A DNA stretch of 26,500 bases from a virus, in IMG/VR virus record IMGVR_UViG_3300036715_002103, positions 1-26,500 of that record; one strand, given 5' to 3'. The translations under genes were made by a program, and so were the position numbers. Positions 6,041 to 12,560 of this stretch are shown here, in pieces; within the stretch, counting starts at the first letter, position 1; every line of letters begins with the position of its first letter. The notes beneath the pieces were generated by a model that ran no database searches, was not told where the DNA came from, and saw only the letters and a list, made by a program, of their open reading frames with translations.

Positions 6041-6220
6041 ATGAATACTTGGTACACAGTGCTTGTTAAGTCTGAGGATGAAGGTACACAAATCTGCTAC
6101 TTTGGTAAAGATCCAATTTTGACAACAAGAAAGGACTGGGCAGAGAACATGGTAACTCAACTCAAAGAATGTAACCCCAATGAGAAATACTGGGTCGTGA
6201 AACTTGTGAGAGAACTCTGA
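6041..6220 (+). CDS. Hypothetical small protein (59 aa)
   Basis: The gene starts one base after the deaminase-like stop and ends in a TGATG overlap with the next gene. The product begins MNTWYTVLVKSEDEG and ends KYWVVKLVREL, a beta-alpha-beta pattern of a small single domain with a central helix (KDWAENMVTQLKE). I know no family for it. Its evidence is the gapless packing and a plausible composition. Confidence 0.55.
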   Translation: MNTWYTVLVKSEDEGTQICYFGKDPILTTRKDWAENMVTQLKECNPNEKYWVVKLVREL

Positions 6221-6333
6221 TGTACAGTACGTGGCAAGAGTTCAGGGATGCTTTGGTGGCGTATGGAGCAGATCCATTACAACACAGCGTAGTAGGATGG
6301 ATTGCTTTATTTGTCAGCTACAGGAGTCTTTAA
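6220..6333 (+). CDS. Hypothetical very small protein (37 aa), possible remnant paralogue
   Basis: This short frame starts in a TGATG overlap and ends in a TAATG overlap with the next gene. It begins MYSTWQEFRDALVAYGADP. The following gene contains SSFTEIRDALFAVLDYN, so the two share an F-x-E-(F/I)-RDAL helix and may derive from one duplicated gene. The C-terminal half (VVGWIALFVSYRSL) is hydrophobic. It may be a real coupled peptide or a decayed copy; I cannot decide. Confidence 0.45.
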   Translation: MYSTWQEFRDALVAYGADPLQHSVVGWIALFVSYRSL

Positions 6334-6605
6334 TGCCATATAAGTTCAATCGCTCATTCTCTTCGTTCACAGAGATTCGAGATGCCCTCTTTGCTGTACT
6401 TGATTATAACAAGTATCCCACGGCAGGGCAAGCGTGGTGTGACAACTACTTAAAGGAAGGGATATACTTTGAAGAAATTGCTTCTGAGTGGGATCTGGAA
6501 AAAATTATTTCTCGTATTTGGATTCACGCTCTTGTGTGTAAACCTACCGTATCTGCAGTACCCGACGATGATGGTATCAAAGTCAGCACTGTATTGCCTC
6601 ACTGA
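6333..6605 (+). CDS. Hypothetical protein (90 aa), overlaps the hydrolase gene
   Basis: The start at 6333 has AGGAG six bases upstream and a one-base overlap with the previous stop. The product contains FTEIRDALFAVLDYNKYPTA, AWCDNYL and an amphipathic helix EIASEWDLEKIISRIWIHAL. The last 137 bases overlap the start of the cell-wall hydrolase in another frame. The helical character of the overlapped part argues that both frames are used. No known family or function. Confidence 0.6.
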   Translation: MPYKFNRSFSSFTEIRDALFAVLDYNKYPTAGQAWCDNYLKEGIYFEEIASEWDLEKIISRIWIHALVCKPTVSAVPDDDGIKVSTVLPH

Positions 6606-6927
6606 GAACATCTACCATGAGGCCAGAGGCGAAGGTCTCAAGGGTATGTTTGCAGTGGGCCACGTTACTATCAATCGGAGTAATGATTGGAGGTGGCCCG
6701 ACAATGTGTGTGAGGTAGTTCACCAAAAGAATCAATTCTCATGGACTTCAAAACCTAAAAGGATTGATGATAAGGTGGCCTACAAAGCATCCCAAAAGGT
6801 TGCCATTGAGATTCTTGCAAAAGAATCCGAAGATAATACTGAGGGATCCGTGTTCTTTCATACGATAAGTATAAAGGACAAACGTCAACCAACTGTAAGG
6901 ATTGGCAACCATGCCTTTTACCGATAA
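6469..6927 (+). CDS. Cell-wall hydrolase of the SleB/Hydrolase_2 type, probable endolysin
   Basis: Residues about 39-150 match the SleB-type hydrolase domain: ALYCLTENIYHEARGEGLKG, then FAVGHVTINR, a QFSW motif, and a late VFFHT. Glu51 in YHEARGE is the expected catalytic acid. The enzyme cuts peptidoglycan glycan strands, so it is the best endolysin candidate here. The chosen start is TTG 6469, with AAGGAAGG eight bases upstream. It adds MKKLLLSGIWKKLFLVFGFT, a basic then hydrophobic N-terminus typical of a signal peptide or signal-anchor-release domain. The alternative ATG 6568 gives a bare domain without a ribosome site. It lies 2.5 kb from the spanins, which is unusual. Confidence 0.75.
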   Translation: MKKLLLSGIWKKLFLVFGFTLLCVNLPYLQYPTMMVSKSALYCLTENIYHEARGEGLKGMFAVGHVTINRSNDWRWPDNVCEVVHQKNQFSWTSKPKRIDDKVAYKASQKVAIEILAKESEDNTEGSVFFHTISIKDKRQPTVRIGNHAFYR

Positions 6928-7127
6928 TGGCAAGCAGCAGTAAAACAACGAAGACTCGACTACCCATCTTCATCTACAGGGATAATACAAAGTCTGTGGA
7001 AGAGGATGCCAAACAATTTGATAATCATCCTGAAGTTAAGGCAGGAAGAAGGATTGAGAGATTCTATCGCACTGAGGCTTTCAAAGACCCAAAGTTGTTG
7101 GGCTGGAAGATTGTTGCGGCATGCTAA
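6927..7127 (+). CDS. Hypothetical small basic protein (66 aa)
   Basis: The gene starts in a TAATG overlap with the hydrolase stop. The product has a Ser/Lys/Thr-rich start (MASSSKTTKTRLPIFIYRD), an acidic middle, and ends FKDPKLLGWKIVAAC. It shows no membrane segment and no motif I recognise. It overlaps the next gene by 7 bases. Its reality rests on packing and coupling. Confidence 0.55.
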   Translation: MASSSKTTKTRLPIFIYRDNTKSVEEDAKQFDNHPEVKAGRRIERFYRTEAFKDPKLLGWKIVAAC

Positions 7128-7279
7128 TCGACAAGATTCCTGTACCTGAAGTGAAGGAATTGACTTGGGAAGAATGGGATGAGCTTACAGGTGGGTGGGT
7201 AAAGCCACTTGAGCTTGTTCCTGAACCTGAATTGGATTTCTATGCCTCTTGGCTAGGTAATAAATTGCGGGAAAAGTAG
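7121..7279 (+). CDS. Hypothetical small acidic protein (52 aa)
   Basis: This frame runs from ATG 7121 to a TAG at 7277 that lies within promoter copy C. The product is acidic and Pro/Glu-rich: IPVPEVKELTWEEWDELTGG, then PLELVPEPELDFYASWLG. Tryptophans and acidic residues are frequent, a composition seen in small phage inhibitors, but that is only an analogy. The ribosome site is weak (GGAAG, 13 bases upstream). Confidence 0.5.
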   Translation: MLIDKIPVPEVKELTWEEWDELTGGWVKPLELVPEPELDFYASWLGNKLREK

Positions 7280-7297
7280 TATCTTATATGAAAGAAC
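7266..7297 (+). promoter_or_regulatory. Candidate phage RNA polymerase promoter, copy C
   Basis: TGCGGGAAAAGTAG followed by TATCTTATATGAA matches copy A at 4029 at 23 of 27 positions with no gap. A leader repeat follows 40 bases downstream in both places. The layout (A/G)GT-N4-TATAT-GAA resembles SP6-type promoters. It drives the cluster of small membrane and secreted proteins from 7354. The stop codon of the preceding gene lies inside it. Confidence 0.6.
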
Positions 7298-7332
7298 AAA
7301 AGAAGCAATACTGCCAATTTGTAATCTTTCGG

Positions 7333-7351
7333 CTGGCCTTTTAAGGAGCTA
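7333..7351 (+). repeat. Leader and ribosome-site repeat, copy C
   Basis: This 19-base copy is identical to 4379-4397 and supplies AAGGAG five bases before the ATG at 7354. Confidence 0.75.
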
Positions 7352-7353
7352 TT

Positions 7354-7446
7354 ATGCACATGTTTGTTTGGGTAGTATTGGTGTTGTCCTTCATTGGGGC
7401 AATTGACGTAACAATCGCTTTGTTGGTATCTGAAGAGCAGGAGTAG
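7354..7446 (+). CDS. Tiny membrane peptide (30 aa)
   Basis: The ATG has the strongest type of ribosome site in the window (AAGGAG, five-base spacer, within leader repeat C). The peptide MHMFVWVVLVLSFIGAIDVT continues IALLVSEEQE, giving one hydrophobic span and a short acidic C-terminus. Such peptides may be holins, antiholins or membrane-associated inhibitors. The strong ribosome site on so short a frame is the main argument that it is expressed. Confidence 0.55.
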   Translation: MHMFVWVVLVLSFIGAIDVTIALLVSEEQE

Positions 7447-7448
7447 GT

Positions 7449-7541
7449 ATGTGCTGGTCTACCCTTGGTGTGGTAGCCCTCATACTTGAGTTGGTGGTTA
7501 CCGTCTCTATTTCAATTCACAATCGGAGAAATTATAAATGA
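7449..7541 (+). CDS. Tiny membrane peptide (30 aa)
   Basis: The gene starts two bases after the previous stop, with AGGAG five bases upstream, and ends in an ATGA overlap with the next gene. The product has one hydrophobic span (STLGVVALILELVVTVSISI) and a basic tail (HNRRNYK), the reverse charge layout of its neighbour. The pair could act together in the membrane; that is inference. Confidence 0.55.
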   Translation: MCWSTLGVVALILELVVTVSISIHNRRNYK

Positions 7542-7924
7542 AATACTTTCTTATCTTGATTGCGGCGTTCTTCTCTTTGTCTGCCAATGCAAGTGATTGG
7601 GATGACATCCAAAAGCGTGCAGAAGCTGATGCAAGAAACTTGGGAAACACCATTGCACAGGCGTATGGAAAGGCTGTTCACAAGGCAGAAAATGATCGGT
7701 TTGTCAAACAAGTGACAAACACTGCAGTAACAGTAGGTGCGGCTATTGGTGCAGTCAAGGGTATTGGTACAGTGATGGCTGTGGCACGGGCAACACCTGT
7801 AGTTGCAATGGGAGTAGGTGGTGCTCTGGGTACTGTTGCAGGCTCTGCTGTGACAGGTGCAGTTGTAGTTGGAGTGGTTGGCTACCTTGCGGCCAACATG
7901 ATTGTCAACAATCGGGAGTATTGA
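7538..7924 (+). CDS. Exported glycine-zipper-like protein
   Basis: This 128-residue protein begins with a clear signal peptide, MKYFLILIAAFFSLSANA, with the likely cut after ANA before SDWDD. A charged helix follows (about residues 20-55). The rest (about 60-120) is long, hydrophobic and dense in Gly, Ala and Val, with repeated small-residue spacing (GAAIGAVKGIG, GVGGALGTVAGSAVTGA), as in glycine-zipper membrane proteins. It probably inserts into or lines a membrane after export. It is coupled to its neighbours by ATGA and adjacency. A part in envelope modification, lysis or superinfection exclusion is possible but unproved. Confidence 0.65.
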   Translation: MKYFLILIAAFFSLSANASDWDDIQKRAEADARNLGNTIAQAYGKAVHKAENDRFVKQVTNTAVTVGAAIGAVKGIGTVMAVARATPVVAMGVGGALGTVAGSAVTGAVVVGVVGYLAANMIVNNREY

Positions 7925-8176
7925 ATGATCACCCTTCTATGTGTTGTTCTATCTACAAGCATCCTAACATCGCCCATTGAGATGAAGATGAGCGAAGAAG
8001 TGTTGCTGGTGGGTGGACAGGTGTTGTACAAGCGTGAGGCGGGGAAGGGGTACATCCGCTTCGAAAGTGACAAAGGGGAAGTAGTGTCCATCGCACAAAC
8101 TCCCAAGATCTCCTACATCTGGAACCACAAAGATGAATCGCTATCAGTACCCCTTAGTTGTTATCAACGCAAGTAA
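7925..8176 (+). CDS. Hypothetical exported small protein (83 aa)
   Basis: The ATG directly follows the previous stop. The N-terminus MITLLCVVLSTSILTS is hydrophobic and reads as a signal peptide. The remainder is a small beta-rich domain (EEVLLVGGQVLYKREAGKGY, then IRFESDKGEVVSIA). No family is recognised. It belongs to the same cluster of envelope-directed small proteins. Confidence 0.55.
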   Translation: MITLLCVVLSTSILTSPIEMKMSEEVLLVGGQVLYKREAGKGYIRFESDKGEVVSIAQTPKISYIWNHKDESLSVPLSCYQRK

Positions 8177-8204
8177 TCCCTTCATCAACCAATCGGAGTC
8201 TACC

Positions 8205-8606
8205 ATGAAGAAATTTATGACTGTTACTGTTAAACTTCTCAGTGATTCTTTGTCTTTGCTTGCAACAATTTGTGTTCTTGCAGTGTTTCTGCATGTGGCA
8301 GAGGTGATCTACCCCGAAGCTGGTATGATTCGGAAGGCAGTCATTATGTCACTGCAGACTCAAGAGGAACGGGAAGCAGCACCGCATCTGGAAGCAAAAT
8401 TGGCGGCAGCTGTAGTAGCTTTGAAAGAGGCTGGTGCAAGTTTGACACTGGCTTCCAACACAATTCAGAGTTGCAACATGGCGCTTCTCAAGGCCAACGA
8501 GACGATTATGGCCAAGGCGCTTAGTATGAGTCGCAATGCATGGGATGGTACTCGGGGTGCTTTCTCAAGTGCAGCTGAACGTGTGAGAGGTTGGTTTGGC
8601 TACTGA
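8205..8606 (+). CDS. Membrane-anchored helical protein (133 aa)
   Basis: The start at 8205 has CGGAG six bases upstream; the frame reaches 8133 but that would overlap the previous gene by 44 bases. One hydrophobic segment lies at about residues 14-34 (SLSLLATICVLAVFLHVAEV). A long Ala-rich helical region follows (EAKLAAAVVALKEAGASL). The C-terminus is amphipathic and ends RVRGWFGY. The layout is an inner-membrane anchor with a long periplasmic or cytoplasmic helix. Function is unknown. Confidence 0.6.
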   Translation: MKKFMTVTVKLLSDSLSLLATICVLAVFLHVAEVIYPEAGMIRKAVIMSLQTQEEREAAPHLEAKLAAAVVALKEAGASLTLASNTIQSCNMALLKANETIMAKALSMSRNAWDGTRGAFSSAAERVRGWFGY

Positions 8607-8835
8607 GAAGAAGGACTCCAAAAAGGACAAGAAGACTTGGAGCCTCATCTCGTTCTTTGGAGGCAGGTACGGATATAATGTAGCTGCATTCGAAGAGATC
8701 CTGATAACCAGAGATGTGTTTAAGAGGAGTATCGTTGTATACGAGAAGACACTGGAAGACTATGAGAGTAAAGTTGACACTCTATTGAAAGCGGTAGACA
8801 GTCTGACAGAAGTGTGTAAGTGTCAAAAGTTCTAA
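8596..8835 (+). CDS. Hypothetical charged helical protein (79 aa), TTG start
   Basis: No ATG is available in this frame. TTG at 8596 has GAGAGG five bases upstream and overlaps the previous gene by 11 bases. The product begins MATEKKDSKKDKKTWSLISF, a strongly basic opening, and ends with a coiled-coil-like stretch (YEKTLEDYESKVDTLLKAVD) and CKCQKF. It is the last gene before the hairpin at 8838. No known family. Confidence 0.55.
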   Translation: MATEKKDSKKDKKTWSLISFFGGRYGYNVAAFEEILITRDVFKRSIVVYEKTLEDYESKVDTLLKAVDSLTEVCKCQKF

Positions 8836-8837
8836 GT

Positions 8838-8873
8838 ACAGCCAAATCATACCTACGGGTGTGGTTTGGTTGT
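8838..8873 (+). terminator. Stable hairpin with UACG tetraloop after the accessory run
   Basis: Bases 8838-8853 pair with 8858-8873 over 16 positions with only G-U wobbles and no mismatch, closed by C(UACG)G, a very stable tetraloop. No T run follows directly; TTTT comes about 10 bases later and a 13-T tract lies at 8898-8910. It could be a terminator for the phage polymerase, an RNase III site or an mRNA 3' end stabiliser. Confidence 0.55.
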
Positions 8874-8961
8874 CGTTAGCATTTTACAGATTACCTATTT
8901 TTTTTTTTTTCGTTAGACCAACCCCTTAACTCTACAGGTAGACCTATAAGAAGAATAATAT
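8874..8961. other. Non-coding stretch before the RNA polymerase group, with T13 tract
   Basis: No gene is evident. A T13 tract lies at 8898-8910, flanked by CGTTAG on both sides (8874-8879 and 8911-8916). AGGTAGACCTATAAGAAGAA at 8936-8955 resembles the SP6 promoter in AGGT-N4-CTATA followed by GAAGA, with one extra A. It is a weaker promoter candidate than those at 4029 and 7266. Confidence 0.4.
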
Positions 8962-9072
8962 TTGATCAATCTCAAACTTGCACTGTACTCCTATGCATGG
9001 CTCATTTCTGTAGTGGCCGCTAATCTAATCGGAATCACAGTGTTGTTTAACCTCATTCCAAAAGTAATTTAA
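8962..9072 (+). CDS. Tiny membrane peptide (36 aa), TTG start
   Basis: A frame from TTG 8962 gives MINLKLALYSYAWLISVVAA and then NLIGITVLFNLIPKVI, one or two hydrophobic helices, and ends in a TAATG overlap with the next gene. The ribosome site is weak (AAGAAG). The coupling overlap and membrane-like composition favour a real peptide, but it is a low-confidence call. Confidence 0.4.
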   Translation: MINLKLALYSYAWLISVVAANLIGITVLFNLIPKVI

Positions 9073-9329
9073 TGACAACTGTAACTGAGCGTTTTGAAGC
9101 TGCCAATGACATTAGTATACTAGCAGCAGTAATTGAAAGTGGTATTGAACATATCTGTGCAAACCTGGCAAAGCAGGGAGTCTTTGTAGATAATGGAATT
9201 GCAGTGATTCCATATGAGATTCTTGAGACTGAAGAAGATAAGCATGAAGCTGCTCGTTGGGAGCTTGCGTTTGTTCGCAGGGCAACTGCATTGGCCTATA
9301 CACGATGGGCACACCAATTTAGCCAATAG
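9072..9329 (+). CDS. Hypothetical helical protein (85 aa)
   Basis: The product opens MTTVTERFEAANDISILAAV and is mostly helical, ending WELAFVRRATALAYTRWAHQ. It has no Cys pair and no strong membrane span. It sits directly before the RNA polymerase gene, 32 bases from its ATG, and may be co-translated with it. I recognise no family. Confidence 0.6.
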   Translation: MTTVTERFEAANDISILAAVIESGIEHICANLAKQGVFVDNGIAVIPYEILETEEDKHEAARWELAFVRRATALAYTRWAHQFSQ

Positions 9330-9361
9330 CACTGTCGTAATTGCAGTGTTTATTCTTGGGA

Positions 9362-11608
9362 ATGACTCCAAAACAAAAACTAACAGCATCCCTAAAAAGA
9401 AGACTTAATGATGAAATTGCTCCCCAGAATCCCGTCAAATTTTTAGCAGAAGAATCTGTAGATTGGGACTGGATAACTGAACAGGCCATTTCAACACTCT
9501 ATCTGTTCACTCGAACAGGCAGAGGCAGAAATAAGAAAATTACCCTGATGGTGGAAGTCATCAGCACCATTGGAAATGTGGTAAGGAAAAAGCTTAAATT
9601 GAAAAGAGACAGTGCTCTTGCTGCAAAGGCAGGTGCATTCATCCTTTATTCGTTTGAAGAATGTGAGCTCATTAAGGTTGAATTGAGTAAGGCTCAAAAT
9701 GGGCACGCAACATACGTTATCACTGTGGTCAATGAGGACACCCTCACAGACCTCTGGAACAGTCTTGATAGTAAGCACTCTGAGAAACTACCATCCATCA
9801 TACCCTACGCTCCTTTGACAAGTACTAAACACGAGTGTGGGGCCATTATGGTTAAAACTGAATCCAAAGATGTTCTCAAGATACTTACCCCTGAAACTCA
9901 TCCGCTTGTATTCAAGTGCATCAATAAGGCGCAAGAGAACGGTTGGAAGATAAACAATGATGTCTTCCCTATCTACACTTGGGCTCTGAGGAATAAGACT
10001 GATGCATTTAAAGAAATCTGGGACCTTCAAAACCCGGAAGCAAGAGCGAGTAAGGTCAGAGAAGCTAAAGCAATTGGAAGCATCGCTGCGAGATTTGCAA
10101 AAGATACTTTCTATCACCTCTACTATTTTGACTTTAGAGGACGTAAATATCCTGCAACTGCATATCTCCACGAGCAAGGCGCAGATCTGGCAAAGGGTCT
10201 CTTACTATCAGCAGAGTCCTACAGGATGGGAGAACAGGGATTCTTCTGGTTGTGTATCTCCATCGCTTCCAATTGGGCAGGTGATGCCGGTAGATCCGAT
10301 GGTGCTAAGACGGATAAAATCCCGCTGAATGACAGAGTGTACTGGACACTGGACAATGAAGAGATCATTCTCTCATACGCTGTCAATCCCAAGGTAAACC
10401 AAGGGTGGATGTCAGCAGATAAGCCATGGCAATTCCTTGCCGCCTGCAATGAACTACTTAAAGTAAGGAAATGGGAAAAAGATGGAAATGTTCTTTACGA
10501 CTACTGCAGCCATCTTGAGTGTTTCATTGATGGTTCTAATAATGGTTCTCAGCACCTCACGGCTCTTACAAGGGACGAGGTTACAGCGCCACATGTCAAT
10601 CTGGTCCCCTTGGATCTTCCCGGTGATTTATACAAGTACGTTGCTGATCACGTTTGGACAGATATTGCAAATGAGGTAAGTTTACTTTCTTCTGCAAAGA
10701 AGACTGAATACGATTCTGTGATTGACACTCTTATTGATATCAAGGGTCAAATTGCAGTTGCCCCAATGAAGTCTGACAGAAGAAAAGAGTTGATTGATGA
10801 AGTAATCCAATACAAAAAGGAGCATGAAAAACAAGTGAAAGCTTGCTCTCCTGCGTATTGGATCAGGATTACTGACAGTAAGCACAAAAGGAAGATTGTC
10901 AAGAGAGGTGTAATGACCCTTCCGTATGGTGCATCTGCATATGGTCTGGGTCAACAAGTAATTGATGATGCCAGAAGACATGGTATTGCACAACTAATGA
11001 CAATGGAACATGCTTGGGGTTCTTACTTGGGAAGAGCTATCCTTTCAAATTGTAAGGGAAGCCTCAAGAGACCCACACAGCTACTATCCATTTTTGAGAA
11101 TGCAGGTAGAGTAGCAGAGAGTGAAGGTGAGTTTCTCAAGTGGACAGTCCCTGTAACAAACTTCCCGGTTATACAGCATTATGTTGAAGGGAAGGTAAAG
11201 AAGATCAATGTCCAATATGGACCTGCAATTGGAGAGAGAAATCAATCAACAGGATATTTCAGCAACAACTACCAGCTTTCAGTCACCCATCCAGAGATCC
11301 CTATTGCGTCAAGAAGGAAGCAATCCCAAGGAGCCGCTCCCAATGCCATCCACTCGCTTGACGCGGCTCACCTCACTATGGCTGTGTGTGCTGCTGATTA
11401 TAATGTCACTACCATTCATGACTCTTTCGGTTGCCATCTTGGGCGCATGGCTGATCTATTCGTATTAATTCGAGAGAAATTTGTTGAGCTGTATGAGTCG
11501 GACCCACTTAACTCATTGATGAAGGATATCAATGGAGATCTGAGTGGTATTGAAGTAGGCGCTTTAGATATTAAACAGATACTTGAATCGGAATATGCAT
11601 TCGTATGA
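9362..11608 (+). CDS. Single-subunit DNA-directed RNA polymerase (T7/SP6 type)
   Basis: The 748-residue product has all core motifs of T7-type polymerases. FRGRKYPATAYLHEQGADLA (from about 258) matches the T7 DWRGR region. FIDGSNNGSQHLTAL carries Asp390 (T7 Asp537). KRGVMTLPYG gives Lys514 and Tyr522 (T7 Lys631 and Tyr639). NAIHSLDAAHL and IHDSFG give His686 and Asp687 (T7 Asp812). The C-terminus is short and hydrophobic (EYAFV). Against T7 (883 residues) the N-terminal part is about 160 residues shorter, while about 30 extra residues lie between the Asp390 and Lys514 motifs. The start is ATG 9362; a TAA at 9338 limits any extension to seven residues from TTG 9341. It should transcribe the phage genome from its own promoters. 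Confidence 0.95.
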   Translation: MTPKQKLTASLKRRLNDEIAPQNPVKFLAEESVDWDWITEQAISTLYLFTRTGRGRNKKITLMVEVISTIGNVVRKKLKLKRDSALAAKAGAFILYSFEECELIKVELSKAQNGHATYVITVVNEDTLTDLWNSLDSKHSEKLPSIIPYAPLTSTKHECGAIMVKTESKDVLKILTPETHPLVFKCINKAQENGWKINNDVFPIYTWALRNKTDAFKEIWDLQNPEARASKVREAKAIGSIAARFAKDTFYHLYYFDFRGRKYPATAYLHEQGADLAKGLLLSAESYRMGEQGFFWLCISIASNWAGDAGRSDGAKTDKIPLNDRVYWTLDNEEIILSYAVNPKVNQGWMSADKPWQFLAACNELLKVRKWEKDGNVLYDYCSHLECFIDGSNNGSQHLTALTRDEVTAPHVNLVPLDLPGDLYKYVADHVWTDIANEVSLLSSAKKTEYDSVIDTLIDIKGQIAVAPMKSDRRKELIDEVIQYKKEHEKQVKACSPAYWIRITDSKHKRKIVKRGVMTLPYGASAYGLGQQVIDDARRHGIAQLMTMEHAWGSYLGRAILSNCKGSLKRPTQLLSIFENAGRVAESEGEFLKWTVPVTNFPVIQHYVEGKVKKINVQYGPAIGERNQSTGYFSNNYQLSVTHPEIPIASRRKQSQGAAPNAIHSLDAAHLTMAVCAADYNVTTIHDSFGCHLGRMADLFVLIREKFVELYESDPLNSLMKDINGDLSGIEVGALDIKQILESEYAFV

Positions 11609-11799
11609 AACTTACAAAGATAAGTGAATTTAGCGGTGTGGAACGCACGATGGAGCTACCAATCACAGAAGTCCAACTTCAGGACTACCTTGATGGTGAT
11701 GTGTGTATCCAGAATTTCTTCCCACAACTCTCTGCTGATCAACGTGAGTTCATCAAAACTGGAATCACAAAGGAAGAGTGGGATGAACAGTTTGCATAA
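11605..11799 (+). CDS. Small conserved-type phage protein (FPxLSxxxREFxxTGxTxEEW)
   Basis: The 64-residue product starts in an ATGA overlap with the polymerase stop. Its core, FFPQLSADQREFIKTGITKE followed by EWDEQF, is a motif I know from small uncharacterised proteins of many phages and plasmids. The N-terminal half (MKLTKISEFSGVERTMELPI) is a beta hairpin. Coupling to the polymerase gene is suggestive, but no function is established. Confidence 0.75.
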   Translation: MKLTKISEFSGVERTMELPITEVQLQDYLDGDVCIQNFFPQLSADQREFIKTGITKEEWDEQFA

Positions 11800-11822
11800 T
11801 AAGAAGTTAGAGAGCAGGTTAA

Positions 11823-12218
11823 GTGTTAAGTAATCCACAATTCGTCTATAAGGCAGCTATAGAAATGACACTTGATCAAATTGATACACCTGAGTTTAAA
11901 GAAATCTACGGTATGAGTCCTGCTGAATACTTCCAAGAGTATTCGTGTGGATTTGCTACAGCAGAAGATCTTTTGGAGTTGGTGGAGTTGGATTTCCAGA
12001 GCTTATGCCAGATGCAAGATTCTAAAGTCCTTCAGACGGCAGGAGGAGATGTTCACATTGAGCGTAGGGGCTCTGTAAACATCAAGAGAGAGGGATACGG
12101 TGATGGATCAGAGATCAGTGATGCTGTAGTGCTAGGCATAATGTTTGCTGGGAGAATGGATTGTGGCTACCGTTTCGTCTCCCATTTTGAAATGAAACAA
12201 CTGGAGTCACATCAATGA
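11823..12218 (+). CDS. Hypothetical protein (131 aa), GTG start
   Basis: GTG 11823 has GCAGG four bases upstream and is the first usable start in the frame. The product opens with SNPQFVYKAAIEMTLDQIDT, has an acidic helical middle (EDLLELVELDF), and a later beta-like part with GDVHIERRGSVNIKREG. It ends by an ATGA overlap with the next gene. No domain recognised. Confidence 0.6.
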   Translation: MLSNPQFVYKAAIEMTLDQIDTPEFKEIYGMSPAEYFQEYSCGFATAEDLLELVELDFQSLCQMQDSKVLQTAGGDVHIERRGSVNIKREGYGDGSEISDAVVLGIMFAGRMDCGYRFVSHFEMKQLESHQ

Positions 12219-12391
12219 ATCGCCGCAGTTTTCTTGGAGTTGATGAAGATAAAGAGCGCGATCGTGGTTTCCAAAAGACCCTGAAATTGGATGAGATAGA
12301 TCATCGAAGGGGTTTCTGGGATGGGGAAGATCTCATGGAACCTAAAACGGACCTGCAGGATATCGTGGGTTTGGTGGGGTACCTGGAATAG
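12215..12391 (+). CDS. Hypothetical small charged protein (58 aa)
   Basis: The gene overlaps the previous stop (ATGA) and has CTGGAG nine bases upstream. The product begins MNRRSFLGVDEDKERDRGFQ, contains RRGFWDGEDLMEP and ends DIVGLVGYLE. It is highly charged. No known family. It is the last gene before the inverted-repeat region. Confidence 0.55.
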   Translation: MNRRSFLGVDEDKERDRGFQKTLKLDEIDHRRGFWDGEDLMEPKTDLQDIVGLVGYLE

Positions 12392-12438
12392 TATCGAGGA
12401 CGCACCAAAAAGGGGCGTATACTTGAACCCGGTAAATT

Positions 12439-12454
12439 AACCCTCAAGGGTTTT
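12439..12454 (+). terminator. Possible weak terminator after the polymerase group
   Basis: AACCC (12439-12443) pairs with GGGTT (12448-12452) over a TCAA loop, ending in four T. A second imperfect hairpin (AACACC, loop TTTC, GGGGTT) follows at 12458-12473. Both are short, so the call is tentative. Confidence 0.45.
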
Positions 12455-12504
12455 ACAAACACCTTTCGGGGTTGGGGATCATTGTTATGATGATCATTAG
12501 AAAA

Positions 12505-12549
12505 GATTAGTTACTCCTTCATTCCTCAACTTGGGGGATGTAACTAATC
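12505..12549. repeat. Long inverted repeat before the SSB gene
   Basis: GATTAGTTAC (12505-12514) and GTAACTAATC (12540-12549) are perfect reverse complements around a 25-base centre in which TCC and GGA can extend the stem. It lies in the only sizeable non-coding stretch beside the replication genes (12392-12635). Confidence 0.65.
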
Positions 12550-12560
12550 CATTTATAGTA

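Noticed and set aside
8898-8910. Host sigma-70 promoter near the T13 tract
   Set aside because: TATAAG at 8945 and TTAACT at 8926 are only 13 bases apart, too close for a -35/-10 pair, and no better pair is present.
10682-10993. Minus-strand open frames inside the RNA polymerase gene
   Set aside because: The sense frame carries catalytic motifs throughout; the antisense products have no recognisable features.
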